A stretch of 64,000 nucleotides of DNA from NCBI GenBank assembly GCA_965278985.1, contig OZ257131.1, forward strand, positions 4,650,001-4,714,000, read 5' to 3'. A program made the position numbers and the translations under genes. Below are positions 17,334 to 25,944 of the stretch, one piece after another (position 1 is the stretch's first letter; every line of letters starts with the position of its first letter). Under the pieces are notes generated by a model. That model was not told the origin of the DNA. It did not search any database and saw nothing but the letters and a program-made list of their open reading frames with translations. This DNA comes from CAISIP01 sp965278985 (GTDB taxonomy: Bacteria > Pseudomonadota > Gammaproteobacteria > Burkholderiales > Burkholderiaceae_C).

Positions 17334-18893
17334 ATGAACGCCCGATGGAACTTTCGTGCAGTGCAGTTTCTGCCGATCATCAGCATTCTTGCCTTTGCAG
17401 CCTTTCTGTTCTGTGCCACGCCAACTAATGGTGACTTCTGGTGGTTTGATGCACCACGACATGCGATGAATGGGGTATTCCTGCGTGACCTGATCATGGA
17501 GGGCGGGCTCCTACGGCCTTTGGCATTCGCCAACGCATACTACGAGCAGTACCCAGCGATCAATATCGGTTTCTATCCCCCGTTTCTCTATCTCAGTTCG
17601 GTCCCCTTTCTCATCGTCTTCGGCGTGGACCACTCGGTATCCCAAGCCGTTGTGACGGGATACCTCGGTCTAGCAGGGCTGGCTGTCTATGCCATATGCA
17701 TTCGCACAAGCCATCGCACGGTGGCAACCGCTGCAGCGATATGCGTCATGGGATTGCCGGAGATTGCCCTCTGGGGTTCGCAGGTGCAGCTTGATGTCCC
17801 CGCTCTTGCCTTGCTTCTGTGGTTGACCTATTTCCTCCTGAGATACATGGACCGCATGGAGCACCAGTGGATGTGGGCGGTGGCCATATGCCTCGGCCTC
17901 TCGATTCTGACGCGGATTCAAGTGCTCTTTGCGGCATTGCCCGCCAGCGGACTGCTTCTCTTCTACTATCGCAGAGGCTTCGAGCCGCCAGCACTGAAAT
18001 ACAGAATCGCTGCCTTGGTTGTGGCTGTCGCGATCGCCGCTCCAACTTTCTTTATGGCACTGTACTTCAGTCAGGTCAATCAGTCACTCGCGACGAAGAT
18101 GCCGAATATGCCACCGCTACTGTCGACCGAAAACTGGACCTGGTACCTCGAAGCTCTTCCTGCTCAGCTGGGACCTTGGGGACTCTGCCTAGTTATCCTT
18201 GGGAGCATCGCAAGTGCTTGGCATGTCATAGCACGCCGCCGTGCTGAAAAGGACCTGATTCTGCTCTCGGCCATGTGCTTGAGTTCATGGATTTTCTTCA
18301 CCGTGGTTTCCAATAAGGAACCTCGCTTCAATCTACCCAGTCTGCCATTCTTGGTGCTGATCGCTGTGTGGGGGTTGGAGCGTTGCAATATTCGGCTCGC
18401 ACGCATACTGATGACATTAGCCGGCGGACTGATTGCCTACCACGCGGTTTTAGCGAGCGACCTTCCGAAGGTCACTGGGTTTCGAGAGGCCGCGACCCTT
18501 GCCCAACAGCGAACCCAATTCGGAATGAATGTGCTAATTTCGGCGCACAGAGACGGCTCATTTATTCACAGCATGCGAACCACTGGTGATCGCAAAGACA
18601 TTGGCATACGACGTGCCGACAAAATGTTCGTGGATATAAAAATAATGCGCCAACTCGGTATTCGCGACCGCGACCTAAATGTTGCAGCTATAGAGAAAAT
18701 GCTATATGAAGAGCATGTGACTACCATTGTAGCGCAGGAAGAATATCTTTCAGACCAACCTTCCATGCAAAATTTCGCTGGCCTTCTCAAATCAGGACAG
18801 AATTTTGTCAAGGTAGCGACCATTCCCATCACAGGCGCAACACGCAAAGATGAAAACACACTTAGCATATATATACGTCGGACAAAGGATTGA
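17334..18893 (+). CDS. Polytopic GT-C fold glycosyltransferase (GT39/ArnT-like)
   Basis: A 519-residue integral membrane protein with roughly 9-11 hydrophobic helices in its first 390 residues and a soluble, charged C-terminal domain of about 130 residues. The first periplasmic loop carries WWFDAPRHAMNG, the acidic catalytic motif expected of dolichyl/undecaprenyl-phosphate-sugar-dependent GT-C enzymes, followed by NIGFYPPFLYL. It should take a sugar from a polyprenyl-phosphate carrier and attach it to a surface glycan or protein outside the membrane, filling the type-specific (GtrC-like) role beside gtrA and gtrB. Codon use is AT-richer than neighbours. Its 3' end converges on gtrA with a 35-bp gap. 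Confidence 0.78.
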   Translation: MNARWNFRAVQFLPIISILAFAAFLFCATPTNGDFWWFDAPRHAMNGVFLRDLIMEGGLLRPLAFANAYYEQYPAINIGFYPPFLYLSSVPFLIVFGVDHSVSQAVVTGYLGLAGLAVYAICIRTSHRTVATAAAICVMGLPEIALWGSQVQLDVPALALLLWLTYFLLRYMDRMEHQWMWAVAICLGLSILTRIQVLFAALPASGLLLFYYRRGFEPPALKYRIAALVVAVAIAAPTFFMALYFSQVNQSLATKMPNMPPLLSTENWTWYLEALPAQLGPWGLCLVILGSIASAWHVIARRRAEKDLILLSAMCLSSWIFFTVVSNKEPRFNLPSLPFLVLIAVWGLERCNIRLARILMTLAGGLIAYHAVLASDLPKVTGFREAATLAQQRTQFGMNVLISAHRDGSFIHSMRTTGDRKDIGIRRADKMFVDIKIMRQLGIRDRDLNVAAIEKMLYEEHVTTIVAQEEYLSDQPSMQNFAGLLKSGQNFVKVATIPITGATRKDENTLSIYIRRTKD

Positions 18894-18928
18894 ACTTCAA
18901 ATGCTGCGCAACTATTAGACCGCATTAA

Positions 18929-19300
18929 TCAGCTCTTAAAAACCCATATTTTACTCAAAATATACAAAAAAACGCTGTATACCACCATACCAGAAGCCTG
19001 TGAAGCTACCGAGCCCCAAGCAAAACTCCGCAGCGTGACAAGCAAAACCAACGCATTAAGGCCATAACAGAGGCCGACCGCAACTAGGTATTTGGGAACC
19101 ACATAAATATGCCGCGTCCTGCTCTCAAAAGTAAATATCCTATTGAGGATATAGCTGACACATATTCCAAGGATGAACCCCCCAGCATTGGCTGCAAGAT
19201 CACTCCAATGCGCCCCAAATCGCAAAAGCATGATTGTGCCATATCCTATGAACGTATTTATTACACCCACAATGACGTAACGAATAAGTGCTTGACTCAT
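18929..19300 (-). CDS. GtrA-like membrane protein (polyprenyl-phosphate-sugar flippase)
   Basis: A 123-residue protein with four predicted membrane helices and the family pattern: ALIRYVIVGVINTFIGYG at the N-terminus, NAGGFILGICVSYILNRIFTF in the middle, and a final helix ending SKIWVFKS. GtrA proteins are thought to flip bactoprenol-linked sugars to the periplasmic face. Here the gene is transcribed away from its functional partner gtrB rather than co-directionally, and towards the GT-C gene. Length is normal for the family and codon use is AT-rich. Confidence 0.88.
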   Translation of the reverse strand: MSQALIRYVIVGVINTFIGYGTIMLLRFGAHWSDLAANAGGFILGICVSYILNRIFTFESRTRHIYVVPKYLVAVGLCYGLNALVLLVTLRSFAWGSVASQASGMVVYSVFLYILSKIWVFKS

Positions 19301-19364
19301 AGATTTTTTGAGTGTGACTATTCAGTCAATCACTCATGACGATGAAATCATTATTTCAATAAGC

Positions 19365-20330
19365 ATGAAAAAAACACTTCCTTCTGTCGGCATCGTAGTT
19401 CCTTGCTATAACGAAAAAGAGGTGTTGCCAGAAACGACTTCAAGGCTGGTTGCACTAATGAACCGCATGAAGAAAACAGGGGAGATCGCCGAATCTAGTG
19501 CCATTTATTATGTTGACGACGGAAGCAAGGATTCGACTTGGATTGATATAGAAAAATACAGCCGACTTCACCCAGAAGTATGTGGAATCAAGTTGAGCAG
19601 AAATAGAGGGCACCAGAACGCATTACTGTGCGGCTTGATGGTCGCCAAGGGTGACGCACTCATCAGCGCCGATGCCGATCTTCAGGATGATCTTGAGATA
19701 ATTCCGGAGATGCTGCGAAATTACAGGGAGGGGTTTGAGGTCGTATACGGTGTTCGAAGAAGTCGTACCACCGATACTTTTTTCAAGCGTTTCTCAGCAG
19801 AGTTATATTACAAAATATTGGAAAGAATGGGCGTCGAAGTGGTGTTCAACCATGCCGATTATCGACTGATGAGCCGCCGAGCCATCGAAAGCTTACGGGA
19901 CTATCCAGAAAGCCATCTCTTTTTGCGAGGCCTCGTTCCACTATTGGGCTACGGGAGTACATCCGTGGAGTTTGACCGGGCTGAGCGTTTCGCTGGTGAG
20001 TCCAAGTATCCGATTGGAAAAATGCTTGCGTTAGCTTGGCAAGGCGTGACTTCCTTCACGGCCTATCCACTGAGACTGATTAGCGGCATGGGTGCACTCG
20101 TATCCATCGTCAGCCTGGGGCTTGCACTCTGGGCACTTTTCTTGCGCCTCCTCACGAATGAGAGCTTGCCTGGCTGGGCTTCAACAGTAATTCCTATGTA
20201 TTTTCTGGGAGGCATCCAATTGCTGGGACTGGGCATCATCGGTGAATATCTAGCCAAGGTTTTCGAAGCCTCCAAACAACGTCCTAGATATCACGTCGAA
20301 GCACTCACAGGGAGTCAATTCGAGCCATAA
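19365..20330 (+). CDS. GtrB-like family 2 glycosyltransferase (bactoprenol glycosyltransferase)
   Basis: A 321-residue enzyme. The start ATG at 19365 (MKKTLPSVGIVVPCYNEKE) is preferred. The frame extends to TTG 19308, but that would leave only 7 bp to the divergent gtrA start. The GT-A domain shows VDDGSKDST and the metal-binding DADLQDD; two C-terminal membrane helices (about residues 230-295) are typical of GtrB/DPM1-type enzymes that load a sugar from a nucleotide donor onto undecaprenyl phosphate at the cytosolic face. Together with GtrA and the GT-C enzyme it completes a three-step lipid-linked sugar transfer route. Confidence 0.9.
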   Translation: MKKTLPSVGIVVPCYNEKEVLPETTSRLVALMNRMKKTGEIAESSAIYYVDDGSKDSTWIDIEKYSRLHPEVCGIKLSRNRGHQNALLCGLMVAKGDALISADADLQDDLEIIPEMLRNYREGFEVVYGVRRSRTTDTFFKRFSAELYYKILERMGVEVVFNHADYRLMSRRAIESLRDYPESHLFLRGLVPLLGYGSTSVEFDRAERFAGESKYPIGKMLALAWQGVTSFTAYPLRLISGMGALVSIVSLGLALWALFLRLLTNESLPGWASTVIPMYFLGGIQLLGLGIIGEYLAKVFEASKQRPRYHVEALTGSQFEP

Positions 20331-20466
20331 ACAGTATCGCGCTTGCGGACATTGCGCATCAGTTCACCACACGGCCGGTTGTCCAAGGCGGCTGGATCAT
20401 TAGCCTCCAGCATCATCGTGCTAAAGATTTTTAGCTAGGTGGTGACATCCCACCGCCTCCCGCCCC

Positions 20467-21093
20467 ATGGACTTCAAGCCCCTGCTCACCCTGCTGGCCA
20501 TCGTCAACCCGCTGGCCATCATCCCCTTCTTCATCCTCTACACCCAGGGCTTCTCGCGCGCGCAGCGCATGCGCACGATCTGGGTCAGCTCCTTCAGCAC
20601 CTTCGTGGTCATCGCCGTCAGTGCGCTGCTGGGGCTGCGCATCCTGGAGTTCTTCAGCATCTCGCTGGCCAGCTTCCAGGTGGGGGGCGGCATGTTGCTG
20701 CTGCTGTCGTCGCTGAACATGATCAATGCGCAACCGGCGGAGGCCAAGGTCACCGAGATCGACGAGGGCACCGAGAAGGCCTCCATCGGCGCCAGCATCG
20801 CGGTGGTGCCGCTGACCATCCCGCTGCTGACCGGCCCGGCCACCATGTCCACGGTGGTGATCTATGCCGAACGCGCCAAGCACTTTCCGCAACTGGCCAC
20901 GCTGGTGGGCTACGGCGTGGTGATCGGCATGGCCACGGCGCTGTGTTTCTCGCTGGCCCAGCCCATCGCACGCTTCCTGGGCAGCACGGGCATCAACGTG
21001 ATGACGCGGCTGATGGGCCTGATCCTGGCCGCGCTGTCGGTGGAGGTGATGGCCGAGGGGTTGGGCAAGCTGTTCCCGATCCTGGGGCGTTGA
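20467..21093 (+). CDS. MarC family integral membrane protein
   Basis: A 208-residue inner-membrane protein with six hydrophobic helices, two matching halves and the conserved starts AIVNPLAIIPFFI and AVVPLTIPLLTGPATMS (NP and GPA(T)-type motifs). Family members (MarC, YchE, YhgN) have no proven transport substrate. GC-rich codon use returns here after the island. No strong Shine-Dalgarno is seen before ATG 20467; a short GGTGG/CCACC hairpin lies just upstream (20440-20456). The 136 bp before it contain nothing else recognisable. Confidence 0.9.
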   Translation: MDFKPLLTLLAIVNPLAIIPFFILYTQGFSRAQRMRTIWVSSFSTFVVIAVSALLGLRILEFFSISLASFQVGGGMLLLLSSLNMINAQPAEAKVTEIDEGTEKASIGASIAVVPLTIPLLTGPATMSTVVIYAERAKHFPQLATLVGYGVVIGMATALCFSLAQPIARFLGSTGINVMTRLMGLILAALSVEVMAEGLGKLFPILGR

Positions 21094-21244
21094 GGCCACG
21101 CGGCTACCGACCCCAGCACCACGGTCGAGGTCGCCACCTCCGGTTACAACGCGCCCGCGTCCTGGCCGCACTATCGCGCCCCGCGAGGTATCCAATGGGA
21201 TGCAGCCATAGCTCGCTTGCTGCGTAACACACGGGAGACCCTCC

Positions 21245-21562
21245 ATGCGAACAACCTTTCTGCTGCCGCTGGCCCTGGCCGGCCTCCTGGGCGGGTGTGC
21301 GGTGTATGGCCCTGACCCGTATTACGGCCAAGGCTACGGCTACGGCGCCACCTACAGCCCCAGCTACCCACCGGGTTACAGCTACGGCTACGGCTACTAC
21401 GACGCACCCCGCTACTACGGTCCGCCCCCTGCAATCCTGGTGCAGCCGAGACCGATCATCGTGCCCGGGCGCCCTCCGGGCGGACGCCGCTTCTTCGACC
21501 GTGACCGCGACGGGGTGCCCGACCGCCACGACCGGCGCCCCGGCGATCCGAGGCGGCGGTAA
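21245..21562 (+). CDS. Small Tyr/Gly-rich lipoprotein with a DxDxDG-type motif
   Basis: A 105-residue protein beginning MRTTFLLPLALAGLLGGC, a lipoprotein signal with Cys18 as the lipidated residue (lipobox LLGGC). The mature part is rich in Tyr, Gly and Pro (repeated GYGY and YPPGYSYGY) and ends with FFDRDRDGVPDRHDRRP, resembling a single thrombospondin-type-3 calcium-binding repeat. It probably sits on the inner leaflet of the outer membrane. SD GGGAGA precedes ATG. No enzymatic domain is recognisable and function is unknown. Its stop is 35 bp from the converging MFS gene stop. Confidence 0.75.
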   Translation: MRTTFLLPLALAGLLGGCAVYGPDPYYGQGYGYGATYSPSYPPGYSYGYGYYDAPRYYGPPPAILVQPRPIIVPGRPPGGRRFFDRDRDGVPDRHDRRPGDPRRR

Positions 21563-21597
21563 CTGCGCGCCGGCCGCTGTGCCACCACGACGGCGCC

Positions 21598-22872
21598 TCA
21601 GGGCGCGCGCCGCCCCGCACCGGCCAACGCCAGGCATGCCAGCGCCGCCGCACCGCTGAGCATCAGCGCGAGTGCCGTGTCGGGGCCCATGGGCAACGCC
21701 GAGGCCAGCGCCGTCATCAACGCCGCGCAACCCATCTGCAGCCCCCCTAGCAAGGCCGAGGCCAATCCCGCCTGCGCTGCGAACGGCCCCAATGCCATGG
21801 CGGTGCCCAGCGGATTGAGCAACCCCATGCCGAGCAGGAATACCGACACGGCCAGCGAGAAGTACAGCAACCCGCCCTGCTCCCCACCCAGCACCAACAA
21901 CAGGCCGCCGGCCAGCGCGATCACGCCACCAGCCATCGCCACGCGCACCAGGCCGAAGCGGCGCGCCAGCCGCGGCGACAGCAGGCCGGCGGCGAAGACC
22001 ACCAGCACGGTGGCGGCGAAGAACAGGCCGAGCTGAAAGGCGTCCAGCCCCAGCCGGCCCATCATCACCACCGGCGTGGCTGCGAAGTAGGCATACAGGC
22101 CACCGATGATCAGGCTCACGGCACTGGCCGGCAGGATGAAGCGGGCATCCCGCGCCAGCGTGGCATACCCCCGCAGGACCGCCCCTAGGGAGGACGCCAC
22201 GCGGCGGTCGGCCGGATGGGTCTCTCCGATGCCGGCCGCATGGGCAGCGGCCAGCAGCAGGCCCAGCACGGCCACCAGCACGAAGCTCGCACGCCAGCCC
22301 GGCCCCTGCTCCATCGCGCTGCCGAGCAGCGGCGAGAAGCCGGGCGCCGCCGCCATGGCCACCATCGTCAGCGCCAGCGTACGCGCCAGGGCCTCGCCGT
22401 CGAACAGGTCGCGGGCGATGGCGCGCGACAACACCGAGGCCGCGCACACCCCCAGCGGCTGCACCACGCGCCCCGCCAGCAACACCGGCATGCTCGGCGC
22501 CCAGGCACACAGCAGGCTGCCGGCCGTGAACAGCACCAGCCCGCCCAGCACCAGGTTGCGGCGGCCCCAGCGGTCGGAGAGCGGCCCCACGAACAGCTGG
22601 CCGAGCGCGAAGGCGATGAAGAAGCTCGACAACAACCAGCCCAGGTCGCGCACCGGCACGCCCATGGACTGCGCGATGGAGGCGAAGGACGGCAGGATGA
22701 TGTTGGTCGACAAGGTGCCGATGGCTGCCAGTCCTGCCAGCAGCGCCAGGAGGCGGCCTGTCAGCGGGCGGGCAGCGGAGGACAACGGCACGGTGTTGGT
22801 GGTGGCGGTTGTGGTGGTGGCAGCGACGGTGGTCACCGGGATGCCAACCGTGGTGGTGCTGGCGCCGGGCAT
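21598..22872 (-). CDS. MFS multidrug efflux transporter, Bcr/CflA type
   Basis: A 424-residue exporter with 12 hydrophobic helices. After an odd Thr/Val-rich N-terminal extension (about residues 5-30) comes the Bcr/CflA pattern: STNIILPSFASIAQSMGV in helix 1, QLFVGPLSDRWGRRNLVLGG (motif A) after helix 2, and RVVQPLGVCAASVLSRAIARDLF in helices 4-5. The start ATG 22872 shares a base with the thiolase stop codon (TGATG), which fixes it and shows translational coupling. It is the last gene of the SDR-AKR-thiolase-MFS operon and so may export or protect against the compound that operon handles. Confidence 0.85.
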   Translation of the reverse strand: MPGASTTTVGIPVTTVAATTTTATTNTVPLSSAARPLTGRLLALLAGLAAIGTLSTNIILPSFASIAQSMGVPVRDLGWLLSSFFIAFALGQLFVGPLSDRWGRRNLVLGGLVLFTAGSLLCAWAPSMPVLLAGRVVQPLGVCAASVLSRAIARDLFDGEALARTLALTMVAMAAAPGFSPLLGSAMEQGPGWRASFVLVAVLGLLLAAAHAAGIGETHPADRRVASSLGAVLRGYATLARDARFILPASAVSLIIGGLYAYFAATPVVMMGRLGLDAFQLGLFFAATVLVVFAAGLLSPRLARRFGLVRVAMAGGVIALAGGLLLVLGGEQGGLLYFSLAVSVFLLGMGLLNPLGTAMALGPFAAQAGLASALLGGLQMGCAALMTALASALPMGPDTALALMLSGAAALACLALAGAGRRAP

Positions 22873-24005
22873 CACATCCGCTCCAGCACGGTGGCGATAC
22901 CCTGGCCGCCGCCGATGCACTGCGTGGCCAGCGCATAACGCCCGCCCTCGCGCGCCAGCAGCGCCGCCGCCTTGCCCGTGATGCGTGCGCCGGTGGCGCC
23001 CAGCGGGTGGCCGATGGCCAGGCCACCGCCGTCGAGGTTCACAGTCTCCATGCGCAGCCCCAGGTCGCGGATGCAGGCCAGCGCTTGCGAAGAGAAGGCT
23101 TCGTTGATCTCCACCACGTCGAGGTCCGCCACCGTGAGCCCGGCGCGCGCCAGTGCCTTGCGCGTGGCCGGGATCGGGCCGATGCCCATGATGGCCGGGT
23201 CCACACCCACCGTGGCGAAGCTGCGTATGCGGGCCAGCGGCGAGAGGCCATGGCGTTCGGCGAAGGCGTCGCTGGTCACCAGCACCGCGGCCGCGCCGTC
23301 GGTCAATGGCGACGAAGTGCCGGCCGTGACCACGCCATCGGGCCGGAAGGCGGGCTTGAGCCCGGCCAGCGCCTCGGACGAGGTCGCGGGGCGGATGCAG
23401 CCGTCGGCATCGACGATGTCGCCGTTCGGCAGGCGGATCGGCACGATCTCGGCGGCCAGCCGCCCCTGCTCGCGTGCGGCGGCCGCCTTGTGGTGCGACA
23501 ACACGGCCAGCGCCTCCTGGTCGGCGCGGTTCACGTTCCAGCGCTCGGCCACGTTCTCGGCCGTCTCGCCCATGGAGATGTAGGCGGCGGTGTTCGCCAG
23601 CAGCGCCGGGTGCGGCAAGAAGTTGAAGCCGCCCTGCGGCACCATGCTCATGGACTCCACGCCCACGCACAGGAAAGCCTCACCCATGCCGGCCTCGATC
23701 TGCGCGGCAGCGATGTGCACGGCCTGCATGGACGAGCCACAGAAGCGGTTCACGGTCATGCCGCCGACTTCGTGCGGCAGGCCGGCCAGCAGGCCGACGA
23801 TGCGTGCCAGGTTGTTGCCCTGCGCGGCCTCGGGGTAGGCGCAGCCGAGGATGATGTCTTCCAGCAGCGCGGGGTCCAAGCCGGTGCGTGACAGCAGGCC
23901 CTTGACGACCTCGGCGGCCAGCGTGTCGGGCCGCACTTCGGCCAGGCGGCCCTTGCGAGCGAAGTGGAAAGGGGAGCGCGCATAGGCGCTGATGACGGCT
24001 TTCAT
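22872..24005 (-). CDS. Acetyl-CoA acyltransferase (thiolase), FadA-like
   Basis: A 377-residue thiolase that should cleave 3-ketoacyl-CoA (or condense acetyl-CoA). The nucleophile Cys89 is in NRFCGSSMQ, the His in GHPLGATGARI and the second Cys in CIGGGQG near the end; NEAF (INEAFSSQ) is also present, so all catalytic motifs are intact. It is slightly shorter than the usual 390-400 residues. It lies 12 bp downstream of the aldo/keto reductase gene and overlaps the MFS start. The operon holds no acyl-CoA ligase or hydratase, so its pathway partners are elsewhere. Confidence 0.92.
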   Translation of the reverse strand: MKAVISAYARSPFHFARKGRLAEVRPDTLAAEVVKGLLSRTGLDPALLEDIILGCAYPEAAQGNNLARIVGLLAGLPHEVGGMTVNRFCGSSMQAVHIAAAQIEAGMGEAFLCVGVESMSMVPQGGFNFLPHPALLANTAAYISMGETAENVAERWNVNRADQEALAVLSHHKAAAAREQGRLAAEIVPIRLPNGDIVDADGCIRPATSSEALAGLKPAFRPDGVVTAGTSSPLTDGAAAVLVTSDAFAERHGLSPLARIRSFATVGVDPAIMGIGPIPATRKALARAGLTVADLDVVEINEAFSSQALACIRDLGLRMETVNLDGGGLAIGHPLGATGARITGKAAALLAREGGRYALATQCIGGGQGIATVLERM

Positions 24006-24017
24006 GGAGGCTCTCCT

Positions 24018-24998
24018 TCAGGCGACAGGTGCCAACGTTGCGCCGCTTACTTCCGCGCGCAATGCACTGGCCGCATCCAGCCGCGCCAGGTGCTGCGCGG
24101 ATAACACCAGGTCCATTGCGCCCAGGTTGGAGGTGAGTTGCGACAAGGTGCGCGGCCCGATCAGCGGCAGCGCGCCGCGGCTGGCCACCCAGGCGATGGC
24201 CACCTTGTCGGGCGATGCATCCAGTTCCCCGGCGATGGCCAGCACCGCGTCCAGCACGGCCGCGCGCTGCGCCGAGTCCTCGGCCTGGAACACCTTGCCG
24301 CCCAGCGCCTCGGCGCGACCCTTTTCCCCCTGGCGGTACTTGCCCGTGAGCATGCCGCCGCCCAACGGCGACCAGGTCACCGGGGCCACGCCCAGCGCCC
24401 GGCTGGCGGGCAACACATCGGCCTCGGGGTCGCGGAACACCAGGCTGTACTCGAACTGCGCCGCGGCGATGGGCACGCTGCGCGTCAGCTCCGCCAGCGT
24501 CACGGCACGCGCCAGCCGCCAAGCGGGGAAGTTCGACAGGCCTGCGTAGAGGATCTTGCCCGCACGGGCCAGGTCGTCCAGGCCGCGCACGATCTCTTCG
24601 GCGGGCGTGACGCCGTCCGGATGGTGCACCCAGTAGAGGTCGATGCGGTCGGTCTTCAGGCGCTTCAGGCTGGCCTCGACGGACGCCACCATGGCCTTGC
24701 GGCTGTTGCCGGTGACGAGGCGATCGGCCTTGGGCACGGCGCCGTTCGTGAACTTGGTGGCGAGGAAGAAATCCTCGCGCCGACCCGCCAGCAAGTCGCC
24801 CAGGATCTCTTCGGACTGCCCGAACTGGTAGACATCGGCCGTGTCGATGAAGTTGCCGCCAGCCTCGGCGTAGGCGTTGAAGATGGCCGCGCTCTGCTGC
24901 GCGTCGGCGCCGTGGCCCCAGCGCTCACCGAAATTGGCGGTGCCCAGGGCGATTTGCGCCAGGCGCAGGCCGGTCTTGCCGAAGGGTTGGTAGTGCAT
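24018..24998 (-). CDS. Aldo/keto reductase
   Basis: A 326-residue NADPH-dependent (alpha/beta)8-barrel oxidoreductase. The start ATG 24998 (MHYQPFGKTGLRLAQIALGT) is preceded by AGGAG. The catalytic tetrad is complete: Asp52 and Tyr57 in DTADVYQFG, Lys82 in LATKFTNG and His125 in LYWVHHPDG. Sequence style resembles the YajO/AKR11-13-type soluble reductases. It sits between SDR and thiolase genes in a tightly packed operon (26 and 12 bp spacing). Substrate is not evident. Confidence 0.92.
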   Translation of the reverse strand: MHYQPFGKTGLRLAQIALGTANFGERWGHGADAQQSAAIFNAYAEAGGNFIDTADVYQFGQSEEILGDLLAGRREDFFLATKFTNGAVPKADRLVTGNSRKAMVASVEASLKRLKTDRIDLYWVHHPDGVTPAEEIVRGLDDLARAGKILYAGLSNFPAWRLARAVTLAELTRSVPIAAAQFEYSLVFRDPEADVLPASRALGVAPVTWSPLGGGMLTGKYRQGEKGRAEALGGKVFQAEDSAQRAAVLDAVLAIAGELDASPDKVAIAWVASRGALPLIGPRTLSQLTSNLGAMDLVLSAQHLARLDAASALRAEVSGATLAPVA

Positions 24999-25024
24999 GG
25001 TGTGGCTCCTGAAAACGGGATGGA

Positions 25025-25828
25025 TCAGTGGACGGCGGCGTAACGCGGCGCAGGCGTGTTGCTGGAGAGATGGGCCGACATCGCGCGGCGCGCGGCCTCG
25101 TAGGCCTCCCATTCCTCGGCCGCATGCAGCGAGGGGATCGTCACCACCTCGCCCCGGTCGAAGCCGACGAGCGCGGCATCCACCAGGTCCTCGGCGCGCA
25201 TGACGATGCGGGCGTCCAGGTTCTCCACCGGCAGCCCGCCCGTGGCCCAGAACTCGGTGGCGGTGGCGCCTGGCAACACGGCCTGCACACGCACGCCCTG
25301 CGCGCCCAGCTCGTGTTGCAGCGACTGGCTGAAGGCGAGCACGAAGGCCTTGCTGCCGCCGTACACGCCGTTGAGGATCTCGGGGGCGATGGCGACGATG
25401 GAGGCGATGTTGATGACTGCGCCCCCGCCCCGCGCCACGAAGCCCGGCGCGGCAGCGTAGGTGAGCCGCGTGGGCGCCGTGACATTGAGCGCGATCATGC
25501 GGGTCATGGTCTCCACGTCGCTGGCCAGCAGCGGCGTGTGCGTGCCGATGCCGGCGTTGTTGACCAAGAGCGTGATGCTGGCGTCCTGCCGCAGCTTGGC
25601 CTCCACGGTGGCCAGCGATGCCGCATCGCCCAGGTCGGCCACGAAGACCTCCACGCTGCGGCCCGTGCGGCTGGTGATGTCGCGAGCCAATGCATTGAGG
25701 CGCTCGCGGTTGCGCGCAACCAGGATCAAATCGTGTCCGCGGCGGGCCAGGCGGTCGGCATAGAGCGCGCCGATGCCGGAGGAAGCGCCGGTGATCAGCG
25801 CGGTGCCAGGGGTGGTAGTGAGGGTCAT
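25025..25828 (-). CDS. Short-chain dehydrogenase/reductase (DltE/YqjQ-like)
   Basis: A 267-residue SDR. The start ATG 25828 (MTLTTTPGTALITGASSGIG) follows GGAG. Motifs are TGASSGIG (13-20), NNAG (90-93), Ser143 in NIASIVAI, Tyr156 and Lys160 in NGVYGGSKA. ARNRERL after beta-2 indicates NADP(H). It is the first gene of the operon with aldo/keto reductase, thiolase and MFS genes, and it is read divergently from the AraC-type regulator across a palindromic region, so it is probably that regulator's main target. Confidence 0.9.
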   Translation of the reverse strand: MTLTTTPGTALITGASSGIGALYADRLARRGHDLILVARNRERLNALARDITSRTGRSVEVFVADLGDAASLATVEAKLRQDASITLLVNNAGIGTHTPLLASDVETMTRMIALNVTAPTRLTYAAAPGFVARGGGAVINIASIVAIAPEILNGVYGGSKAFVLAFSQSLQHELGAQGVRVQAVLPGATATEFWATGGLPVENLDARIVMRAEDLVDAALVGFDRGEVVTIPSLHAAEEWEAYEAARRAMSAHLSSNTPAPRYAAVH

Positions 25829-25888
25829 GGGGTGCTCCAGCAATGCAGCCACGGCGGCTGTGATGGGTGCAATGATGCGCCCGAAGGC

Positions 25889-25930
25889 GTATGTCTCAAA
25901 TGACGTATATAGTCATGTTTCAAGACATAC
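25889..25930. promoter_or_regulatory. Nested palindromic operator between SDR operon and AraC-type regulator
   Basis: GTATGTCT (25889-25896) is mirrored by AGACATAC (25923-25930), and inside lies TGAC-N7-GTCA (25901-25915). The element is AT-rich against its surroundings, sits 15 bp before the regulator start and about 60 bp before the SDR start, and is well placed as the binding site of the GlxA/AraC-type protein. Confidence 0.6.
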
Positions 25931-25944
25931 CCCCGGAGAACACC

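Larger units (their letters stand above)
17334..20330. other. AT-rich glycosyltransferase island (GT-C, gtrA-like, gtrB-like)
   Basis: Three genes of visibly lower GC and different codon use (frequent AAA, ATA, AAT, AGA) interrupt an otherwise strongly GC-biased chromosome. Base composition changes back at MarC (20467). No integrase, IS or tRNA flanks were found. Content (polytopic glycosyltransferase, GtrA flippase, GtrB family-2 transferase) matches Gtr-type O-antigen or surface-polymer modification cassettes. Confidence 0.75.

Noticed and set aside
19308..19364. TTG/GTG upstream starts for the GtrB-like gene
   Set aside because: They would leave only 7-13 bp to the divergent gtrA start and add residues unlike GtrB N-termini; the ATG at 19365 begins the conserved domain.
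17192..20466. Search for integrase, IS ends or tRNA attachment site around the AT-rich island
   Set aside because: No transposase, integrase, tRNA or clear direct-repeat boundary was found; only a short GCGAAGTC near-repeat upstream.
22780..22860. Thr/Val-rich repetitive start of the Bcr/CflA-type MFS gene as a possible wrong start
   Set aside because: The upstream start is fixed by the TGATG overlap with the thiolase stop. Internal starts lack a better ribosome site, though a shorter protein cannot be fully excluded.
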